The position numbers and the translations under genes were made by a program. Source: DASXRU01 sp036506395 (GTDB lineage Bacteria > Acidobacteriota > Blastocatellia > Pyrinomonadales > Pyrinomonadaceae). From it: DNA of 15,084 bases. The stretch is from assembly GCA_036506395.1 (NCBI GenBank), contig DASXRU010000151.1, positions 1 to 15,084 on the forward strand, given 5' to 3'. Positions within the stretch are counted from its first letter, which is position 1. Each line of letters starts with the position of its first letter. Below are positions 8,384 through 13,653 of this stretch, one piece after another. The notes below the pieces were generated by a model, which made no database searches, was not told the DNA's origin, and saw only the letters and a program-made list of their open reading frames with translations.

Positions 8384-9328
8384 ATGAAGAGTAAAACATA
8401 TTGCGTTTCGCTGCCCACGATTCTTTCGGCAGTAGTAATGATTGCTGGAGCGGGAATGTTCCAATCTGCTGCGGGGCAGGGCGAGGATCGATCCAAAGCA
8501 ATCAAGGCTGAAGAGTTCATCGCGAATCGTCCCGCACGCCCCCGAGCTACTCCGCGAAAAAAGATTGCCAGGTCCCTCTTGCTCTACAAGCCTTCGAGCC
8601 TGGCGGCGGCGGTCCCGCCCAAAGGGACTGAGTTTGCGCAAGTCGGCGTAACTGCCTGGCGATTTCGGCCAGCCACCGCCCGTGACAAGACAAAAGAGCT
8701 AATTGAAGAAGATGGCAACGAGACGGCGACGGAATGGACTCTGGAAAGAATCGCGGAAGGAACCTCTTTGCTAACCGGGCAACGCGTACGCCTGGCGATC
8801 GAATCGCTTTCCCGTAGCGGCTATCTCTACGTAATCGATCGCGAACTGTATGCTGACGGCAGCTTCGGCGACGCGCGCTTGATTTTTCCCACCAAACGCA
8901 CGCGGGATGGAAACAACGAGGTTAAGGCAGGACAGTTGATCTACATTCCACCGCCACCGCGCTACTTCAGAATCAAGCCGGGCCAGTCCGCAAAGGTCCA
9001 GGTGGCGGAGACACTAACGGTATTAGTTTCACCGCAGCCGTTGATTGATGCGTCCCAGCTCGGCGATAAGGCGTTGCCGCTGACTCGCGAGCAGGTTGAA
9101 GGTTGGGAAAAGCAGTGGGGCACGCCGCCGGCGAAATTCGAGTTGGCCGGTGGCGCCGGACTCACGATGACGGACAAAGAACAGGCAGCGGGCACGGATA
9201 ACTCGCAGGAACTGAGTCAGGACGATCCGGCTCCGCAAACGATCTACCGCGTCGCGATCAAGCCCGAGGCGCCCCTGTTGGTAACACTGAAGCTGCCATA
9301 CGGGAAAGCGGAAGGCAGTAAGCGGTAA
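8384..9328 (+). CDS. Secreted DUF4384-like protein
   Basis: The protein has 314 residues from ATG 8384, which has a strong ribosome site. The N-terminus is a signal peptide (basic MKSK, a hydrophobic run through VVMIAGAGM, likely cleavage near SAAG-Q). A basic, proline-rich stretch (RPARPRATPRKK) follows. The central part (about residues 105-220) resembles DUF4384: a beta-rich segment with GYLYVIDREL, a FP turn in LIFPTKRTRDGNN and YIPPPP before a RIKPGQ strand. This is the same fold type as the outside domain of the kinase encoded 36 bases upstream. The C-terminus has a low-complexity Q/D/S stretch and a final beta segment. Its place in the gene row suggests it is an envelope partner, ligand or competitor for the kinase sensor domain; this is inference. 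The stop codon falls inside a 7-bp tandem repeat. Confidence 0.8.
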   Translation: MKSKTYCVSLPTILSAVVMIAGAGMFQSAAGQGEDRSKAIKAEEFIANRPARPRATPRKKIARSLLLYKPSSLAAAVPPKGTEFAQVGVTAWRFRPATARDKTKELIEEDGNETATEWTLERIAEGTSLLTGQRVRLAIESLSRSGYLYVIDRELYADGSFGDARLIFPTKRTRDGNNEVKAGQLIYIPPPPRYFRIKPGQSAKVQVAETLTVLVSPQPLIDASQLGDKALPLTREQVEGWEKQWGTPPAKFELAGGAGLTMTDKEQAAGTDNSQELSQDDPAPQTIYRVAIKPEAPLLVTLKLPYGKAEGSKR

Positions 9329-9342
9329 GCGGTAAGCAGTAA
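9315..9342 (+). repeat. Four-copy 7-bp tandem repeat (GCRGTAA) across a stop codon
   Basis: Copies run GCAGTAA, GCGGTAA, GCGGTAA, GCAGTAA without gaps. The TAA stop of the DUF4384 gene (9326-9328) lies in the second copy. Because 7 is not a multiple of 3, a change in copy number upstream of the stop would shift the C-terminal frame. Confidence 0.85.
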
Positions 9343-9358
9343 CTCTCTTTCCACCCGC

Positions 9359-9518
9359 GCGGCTCCGCCGCCCGCACAGAGCGGTAAGGCTTCGCCTTAC
9401 CGCTCAAGTTTCCCCTAAATCTCCGAGGCTGCGCCTCGGTGGAGGCGTAGCCTCCTAAATGAAAAAGGTGCTGAACGGAAGGGCACAGCCTTTCCGCACT
9501 GTGCGGCGGCGGAGCCGC
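9359..9518. repeat. Array of six short palindromes with GGC-NNN-GCC cores
   Basis: Within 160 bases of the convergent gap there are six inverted repeats, each with a 3-base loop between GGC and GCC: 9359-9371 (loop TCC), 9380-9404 (TTC, 11-bp perfect arms AGCGGTAAGGC/GCCTTACCGCT), 9423-9439 (TGC, 7-bp arms), 9441-9455 (GTA, 6-bp arms), 9476-9496 (ACA, 9-bp arms with one G-T pair) and 9506-9518 (GGA, 5-bp arms). A seventh palindrome, CCGCAC-T-GTGCGG, overlaps at 9494-9506. The arms differ between units, but each is self-complementary. Bases 9519-9593 hold nothing recognisable. The array may act as a two-way transcription barrier, but no T-run follows any stem. Confidence 0.8.
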
Positions 9519-9593
9519 TTCTACCCAATCACAAGTATTCTGAAAGCGTTTGGTATCTGTTAGTCGACAACGCAGAACGTCGCGCACTGTCGC

Positions 9594-10166
9594 CTAACCG
9601 ACCGGCTTGTGGCAGGGAGTGCAATCGTTGGAACCGGGAACCTTTCCTTTGAGAGCCGGCCGCGCGGCGATCGCCTTGTCGTGGCAGAGATTGCAGTTGA
9701 TGTGGTAGGCGACCTCGTTGGTGAGCTTCGTGGCAGCCGGCTTATCCGGATACTGAACAGAGGGCAATGGCGAGCTGTCGTCGCCGGCCTGCAAATGACA
9801 AGCGCGACAGGTCTTCACTGGCTTCGAGTCTGCCGCCTGCAACAGCGCCGCAGTCAACGCTACAGGTCGTTCCGATGTCTTCAACGGCGGTTTGAGGCCA
9901 GCCGGCGGTTGATCCGTGTGGTGACATTCAATGCAGGTCAGGACGCTCTTGCCGTCGACGCTATAAGTCTTGGTTGAATGGTTCTCGTGATTGAAGGCGA
10001 CCTCGCCATATTTGTCTGACTGGCTGTCCTTAGCCAGCACGACTTCCTTCGGCTGCGTTTTGCTTTCCTTGGGAATGTCTTGTGGCGCCGAAAACGCCGA
10101 ACTCCTGCCAATAATAGTTAACGCGACACACGCGAGCGCTACGATCAGAAGCAATAGTTTTCTCAT
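9594..10166 (-). CDS. Four-haem cytochrome c3-like periplasmic protein
   Basis: The protein has 190 residues. The N-terminus (MRKLLLLIVALACVALTIIG) is a signal peptide. Four CxxCH haem sites lie at residues 78-82 (CIECH, followed by a further His as in cytochrome c3), 120-124 (CRACH), 158-162 (CNLCH) and 182-186 (CTPCH). Extra histidines in FNHENH and VAYHINC can be distal haem ligands. Spacing and length fit the class III (c3/c7) family. Its likely role is low-potential electron transfer in the periplasm; the partner is unknown. The start is supported by GAGG placed 7 bases before the ATG. The two nine-haem cytochrome genes lie upstream on the same strand, but a 247-base gap containing a long inverted repeat and a good promoter separates them, so this gene is probably transcribed on its own as well. 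Confidence 0.9.
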   Translation of the reverse strand: MRKLLLLIVALACVALTIIGRSSAFSAPQDIPKESKTQPKEVVLAKDSQSDKYGEVAFNHENHSTKTYSVDGKSVLTCIECHHTDQPPAGLKPPLKTSERPVALTAALLQAADSKPVKTCRACHLQAGDDSSPLPSVQYPDKPAATKLTNEVAYHINCNLCHDKAIAARPALKGKVPGSNDCTPCHKPVG

Positions 10167-10239
10167 TCAGCAACCTCTATAGCGATGTTTCAAAAGAAAG
10201 CCGACGTGGAGCCATCTGGGGAGGGAATCAACGGAAACA

Positions 10240-10268
10240 ATCTTAGATAGCGATCGCAAACGTGTCAA
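10240..10268 (-). promoter_or_regulatory. Predicted sigma-70-type promoter of the four-haem cytochrome gene
   Basis: On the minus strand a perfect -35 TTGACA (plus 10263-10268) is followed after exactly 17 bases by TAAGAT (plus 10240-10245, 4 of 6 matches to TATAAT). This leaves about 65-70 bases of leader before the ATG at 10166. Seen by eye only; transcription is not shown. Confidence 0.55.
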
Positions 10269-10283
10269 ACATACGTTTTGACA
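10263..10283. promoter_or_regulatory. Operator-like inverted repeat over the -35 box
   Basis: TGTCAAA (10263-10269) and TTTGACA (10277-10283) form 7-bp perfect arms around a 7-base spacer, a 21-bp dyad of the size bound by dimeric helix-turn-helix regulators. Its inner arm is the -35 box, so a bound repressor would block the promoter. The dyad also reads as two opposed TTGACA boxes, so it may be partly fortuitous. Confidence 0.4.
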
Positions 10284-10393
10284 GAGCGGGGGCAGGCCCC
10301 CTTCCTGACTGCAAGTAGGTCGTGTTGAGTCAGCTTAGGATCAAGCCTCAACTGGGAAGACGTGCAGTCGGGAAGGGGGCCTGCCCCCGCTCT
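10283..10393. repeat. Long inverted repeat with 31-bp arms between cytochrome genes
   Basis: The left arm 10283-10313 and right arm 10363-10393 are reverse complements over 31 bases with one mismatch. The 49-base loop has its own short pairing (GTTGAG at 10324-10329 with CTCAAC at 10347-10352). Each arm also contains a small GC palindrome (GGGGGCAGGCCCCC on the left). The element ends about 20 bases past the stop of the upstream nine-haem gene. It resembles a dispersed intergenic repeat or MITE-like element; it could also stop transcription, though no T-run is present. Confidence 0.75.
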
Positions 10394-10413
10394 TAGTTCT
10401 CGGCAATCGGTTC

Positions 10414-11346
10414 CTAGCGAAATGTCGATCCAGTGTGGCAGCGCTTGCAATCTGAAAATCCAAGGTCTCCGCCAAACGACCGTTTACCATCGTGACAGCT
10501 CAGGCAGCTTTGCCCGCGGCCCGGGGGAAAGTGTTCCGCGGCGGCCGGTGATCGCACCTGCCTGCCCTGGGGCAAACCGGCCGCCAGCGTATGACAAGAG
10601 GCGCATTCCAGACGCTGTCGCGGACCATGTTTGGCATGACTGAAGCTCAGCCGGAACGCGCGCGCATTCGTCGATGTGCGCCTGTACCGCCCCTCACTGT
10701 GACAGACGCCGCACGATGCGATTTCGCGACCCGCCAGAGACTGGCTGGTGGGCGTGTGACAAACGTAGCACTGGTTATGCGCCCCAATTCCGGCGGGAAT
10801 TGAAAAGGCAACTCCACGCTGAAGCGCGTGGTCATGGCACGAAACGCAACCGTTTCGGGGACGCGCGGCGCCCGTCATGTGCTGAGCGTGATCGAACTTC
10901 ACGTTGAAGCTTTCTTTGAAACTTGCCGGAAAGTTTTTGCGGGGCGGATTGCTGCCGTTAATATCCGTATGACAAATCGCGCACATCGGAACGCCTGGCG
11001 TTACGAATTGGGTGAGGTGGCAACTGGTGCAAGCCTTGTGGCCCGGAAACGTTGGCGTGGCGGAGTTGTCGCCGCGTTGATGACATGCCGTGCACGCCAG
11101 TGATGCGTGCCGCTGGCTTGTATGCCGGAAAACTGAGTAGTCGAGCTCGGGACCCTGGAATGATTCATTAAAGAGGAAAAGTTCGCCGCGCAAACTCTGC
11201 GGGCTTTGGGTCAGTGGGCCGTGCGCAACTCGGGGAACATTCGCCACCGAAACCAGCCGCGGCAAGGCCACAAGGCAAATCAGGACTAGCCACGAAATCA
11301 CACTAAACAATTTCGTCCTGGTTCGTTTGTTTTCGTGGACGGTCAT
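10414..11346 (-). CDS. Nine-haem cytochrome c (multihaem, c3-family-like), second gene of the pair
   Basis: The protein has 310 residues. A basic N-terminus and a hydrophobic stretch (LFSVISWLVLICLVALP, about 13-29) form a signal peptide or uncleaved anchor. Nine CxxCH sites begin at residues 85, 106, 122, 167, 193, 212, 248, 281 and 300. Histidines in FDHAQH (151-156) and FSHAKH (235-240) are typical distal ligands in c3/c7-type proteins. The first half aligns by eye with the protein encoded just upstream: Y..F.H....H...C..CH, FP.H.AC..CH..QF, a CxxCHT site and FNV.F.H..H. It starts only 10 bases after that gene's stop, so the two are surely co-transcribed. The probable role is carrying electrons across or along the periplasm. 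No enzyme active-site motif was recognised. No Shine-Dalgarno is obvious, in keeping with translational coupling. Confidence 0.9.
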   Translation of the reverse strand: MTVHENKRTRTKLFSVISWLVLICLVALPRLVSVANVPRVAHGPLTQSPQSLRGELFLFNESFQGPELDYSVFRHTSQRHASLACTACHQRGDNSATPTFPGHKACTSCHLTQFVTPGVPMCAICHTDINGSNPPRKNFPASFKESFNVKFDHAQHMTGAARPRNGCVSCHDHALQRGVAFSIPAGIGAHNQCYVCHTPTSQSLAGREIASCGVCHSEGRYRRTSTNARAFRLSFSHAKHGPRQRLECASCHTLAAGLPQGRQVRSPAAAEHFPPGRGQSCLSCHDGKRSFGGDLGFSDCKRCHTGSTFR

Positions 11347-11356
11347 CGCTGAATTT

Positions 11357-12442
11357 TCATTTCAGATCGCTGCGTTTCAAAGGTTGTCGCTCGGCAATGA
11401 TGTAATGGCTAGCCGGCGGGTCGAGTTTGCCGACATTGGACGTGTGGCAATAGGAGCAGACAAAACTCCGGTCCCGATCGATAGCCGCCAGTTCCTTGCT
11501 AAGGTCTTGCCGCAGTCCCTCTTTGTTGTGGCATTCGGTGCAGCCGGTTATGGGCACGTCGGGCTTCAGGCCTCTGAGCGTCGCTGCCCTGGTGATGTTG
11601 ATGTGACACGTCGTGCATTCGGCGACGTGGTTCTTTTTTTCACCGCCACCTTCATGACTAAACTTAATTGAGATTCGTTTTGGCGCCGTCACTGGCAAGT
11701 AGGGCGCCGCCGCCGGCTGGTGGCAACCAGCGCAGTTATCTTTCACGGGCTCCTGACTTTTCCAGTGGCAGTTGAAGCAGGCCGCGTGGCTGTCGGGTAC
11801 TGCCTTGAAGGTCTCGGGCCGGGGACTAAAGCCGTCAATCCAGCCGCCCGGTGGGGCCGCCACTTCTTTCGTATTCGGGCCGTGACATATCGTGCAGTTG
11901 TTGTAGCTCTTGTCCTCAACCACAGCATGAGCGGATTTCACGAACAGAGTTCTGGCCCGTTCGCCAAAAGCCGGACGTTGTCGCAAAGATGCGATCACAT
12001 CCTGGTGTTTGTCATGCGGAAACTCGACATTGAACTGTTCGGGCCGGCTCGGATTGCGAAATGGAAATCGTGCCGCGTCGCGCGGCGATACTTTCGTATG
12101 GCAGACGGTGCAGATGGCTGGTTGCGTGCCTCTGAAGAATTGCTGGCGATGGCAGCGAACGCAAGCGTCATGATCCGGATAGTCAGCAACGTCGGGAAAA
12201 TCCCGGACCTTCTGCCAGTTAATGGTGGGCGCCTTGTGACAGGTCTTGCAGGCCTCCTGATGTTGTTTGGTCGAGTGCGAGAATCGTGTGTAGTCAACCG
12301 TCGTCGTGCGCCGCGCTTGTGTTGGCGGACGGCGAGGCGGTCTTCGTCTTTGCCCGGCGGCGCTGTCGCCTGACGGTTGCGACAAAGCCAGAAGAAGCAT
12401 TGCCAGCGCAATTGCGAACGATCTGATCGTATGGCGTTTCAT
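11357..12442 (-). CDS. Nine-haem cytochrome c (multihaem, c3-family-like), first gene of the pair
   Basis: The protein has 361 residues. A signal peptide (MKRHTIRSFAIALAMLLLALS) is followed by a short Arg/Pro-rich linker (QRRRPPRRPP, 31-40). Nine CxxCH sites begin at residues 65, 94, 111, 183, 222, 237, 276, 301 and 329. Further His candidates for distal ligation are in FSHSTKQH (54-61), FPHDKH (141-146) and FSHEGGG (261-267). The N-terminal third matches the downstream nine-haem protein in motif order and spacing, so the two are paralogues. With the four-haem protein, the cluster can hold 22 haems. Only a weak GGAA-type ribosome site precedes the ATG. The upstream 281-base gap is filled by palindromic repeats, and no convincing promoter was seen there. 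Electron donor and acceptor are unknown. Confidence 0.9.
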   Translation of the reverse strand: MKRHTIRSFAIALAMLLLALSQPSGDSAAGQRRRPPRRPPTQARRTTTVDYTRFSHSTKQHQEACKTCHKAPTINWQKVRDFPDVADYPDHDACVRCHRQQFFRGTQPAICTVCHTKVSPRDAARFPFRNPSRPEQFNVEFPHDKHQDVIASLRQRPAFGERARTLFVKSAHAVVEDKSYNNCTICHGPNTKEVAAPPGGWIDGFSPRPETFKAVPDSHAACFNCHWKSQEPVKDNCAGCHQPAAAPYLPVTAPKRISIKFSHEGGGEKKNHVAECTTCHINITRAATLRGLKPDVPITGCTECHNKEGLRQDLSKELAAIDRDRSFVCSYCHTSNVGKLDPPASHYIIAERQPLKRSDLK

Positions 12443-12492
12443 TAAATTATTTCCGCATTCCGTTCGCTACGAGGCTGTTTGAATAGCCGCAG

Positions 12493-12740
12493 CCGCAGCG
12501 CCAAAGGCGCGAAATGGAATAGCCTGGGCCACCGGCCCAGGTGGGACCACCAGTCAAGGTTTTTAGCGCTGAAGGCGCGAAATGAAACGGGCGGAGACAC
12601 TTACCATTTCGCGCCTTCAGCGCTACCAAAAAACTCCCGGGTCTCTTACCCAGGGCGTTGCCCTGGGCTACTACATTTCGCGCCGTTGGCGCTGCGGCCA
12701 GCGCGTGACACTGACTACCCTTTTTAATTTCGCGCCGTTG
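12493..12740. repeat. Cluster of palindromic repeats, including an inverted pair of ~50-bp composite units
   Basis: Two composite units face each other at 12493-12543 and 12646-12697. Each contains a GCGCC-NNN-GGCGC hairpin, the word CGCGAAATG, a TAGCC junction and a CCCAGGGC-type palindrome with a 3-base loop (CCTGGGCC/GGCCCAGG at 12523-12541; CCCAGGGC/GCCCTGGG at 12649-12667). Between them is a perfect 21-bp inverted pair (12564-12584 and 12605-12625) with the same GCGCNNNNNGCGCGAAATG core. A fifth, broken copy lies at 12727-12740, inside the 3' end of the neighbouring gene. The remaining bases of the gap (12443-12492, 12698-12723) show nothing clear. Confidence 0.8.
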
Positions 12741-13539
12741 GGCACGCGGGCAATGGTTTTTCGACGGCAACACACCTTATGTTCTTCTCTTTATTCGCAG
12801 GGTTCGAAATCAGGAACGGTTTCTCTGTGGCCAGGTCGCCGGGTTTCACTTTTACCTCGCAATTCCAGAATGTAGCCCGGTCTCCGACTTCGGCCGGGAG
12901 TATGTTGGAGATGACGTAGGTCCCCGGTTCGACATCGGTGAAATAGGCGGTGCCGTTCCGATCCGTCATCACGGACATCACCTTCGCTTTTGAGATTTCT
13001 TCAGCCTGCTTGAGCAATGTTTGCAGGTCAGCCTGCTGCCGCTTGTAGAAACCACTCCGCAGCTCATCGCTTAGATTTACGGCGAGCCATTTGCGCGCCA
13101 GATCACGGCTGCCAAACTCCTTCTCGCCCGCGGCGATAGCATGCTGGAACTCAGGAACCGCTGCCGCCCCTTCGACATCGTTTGGTTCCACCTCACGACA
13201 GTAAACCGACTCGCAATCGCTCTGTTTGAGCCAGGTGATTAGCGCTTCGCTGGCGCCGAGGGCGCGGTAATAGCAGTCGCGCGAAACGACAGGTTGCTGC
13301 TCAATGCTCTGCACCAGAAGTTTGTTCTCGTCCAAAGAACCTTTGATCAAGAAGAAGCGTTTGCGCGAAAGCCCAACAGGCCTTTTCGTCGAGTCGTCGA
13401 TTTTCACCCTGACTCTCAATCTGACCACACCGCGAGCTCCGGAAGGCGGAGCCGTTTGAGTTTGGCCGCCGGCCATTATCGCAAGGCACGCCATCAGAGC
13501 GATGCCGAGCGTAGATTTTCCCGTCGCGATTTTCGCCAT
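12724..13539 (-). CDS. Exported protein of unknown function with carboxypeptidase-regulatory-like beta domain
   Basis: The protein has 271 residues. The N-terminus (about 1-29, hydrophobic LGIALMACLAIMAGG) is a signal peptide. A beta-rich start (RLRVRVKIDDSTKRPVGLSRKR) is followed by a mainly helical middle (about 95-185) with Cys89, Cys109 and Cys114 (DCESVYC), which could form disulphides after export. Residues about 188-245 (SVMTDRNGTAYFTDVEPGTY) resemble the prealbumin-like fold of carboxypeptidase regulatory or Cna-B-type domains, where a Gly-x-Ala-x-Phe strand precedes a PGTY turn. I do not recognise the full-length family. It lies between the DUF336-type gene and the cytochromes on the same strand, but repeat-filled gaps on both sides argue against a tight operon. 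The last residues (about PTARN) are encoded by a copy of the palindromic repeat. No clear Shine-Dalgarno precedes the ATG. Confidence 0.75.
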   Translation of the reverse strand: MAKIATGKSTLGIALMACLAIMAGGQTQTAPPSGARGVVRLRVRVKIDDSTKRPVGLSRKRFFLIKGSLDENKLLVQSIEQQPVVSRDCYYRALGASEALITWLKQSDCESVYCREVEPNDVEGAAAVPEFQHAIAAGEKEFGSRDLARKWLAVNLSDELRSGFYKRQQADLQTLLKQAEEISKAKVMSVMTDRNGTAYFTDVEPGTYVISNILPAEVGDRATFWNCEVKVKPGDLATEKPFLISNPANKEKNIRCVAVEKPLPACPTARN

Positions 13540-13568
13540 AGTACAGATGTGGGCTCGAACAGTTTCTT

Positions 13569-13652
13569 GTCAGAACCGCCTGCGGTAGCGGGCGGGCCCT
13601 CTTTCAAGTGATAAGACCAGAAGGACCGCCCGCTACCGCAGGCGGTTCTGAC
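13569..13652. repeat. Perfect 27-bp inverted repeat with 30-base loop
   Basis: The left arm 13569-13595 and right arm 13626-13652 are exact reverse complements (outer end GTCAGAACC / GGTTCTGAC, inner end GCGGGCGG / CCGCCCGC). The right arm stops one base before the stop codon of the DUF336-type gene, and the left arm ends 29 bases before the next gene's ATG. It could form a very stable RNA hairpin and so act in termination or 3'-end protection, but no T-run follows it. It could equally be a dispersed intergenic repeat. Confidence 0.85.
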
Positions 13653-13653
13653 T

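Noticed and set aside
9380..9404. Intrinsic terminator at the strongest hairpin
   Set aside because: The stem is perfect, but no T-run follows on either strand, so a standard terminator is not supported.
9359..9518. CRISPR array
   Set aside because: Units are palindromes of unequal length and sequence without constant repeats or regular spacers, and no cas gene is present.
9258..9587. Minus-strand ORF in the convergent gap
   Set aside because: It consists of translated heptamers and palindromes (repeating AYCLPL) and overlaps the DUF4384 gene; no protein-like features.
12447..12773. Open frames on both strands in the 12.4-12.9 kb repeat cluster
   Set aside because: They are translations of the palindromic repeats, with similar peptides recurring on both strands.
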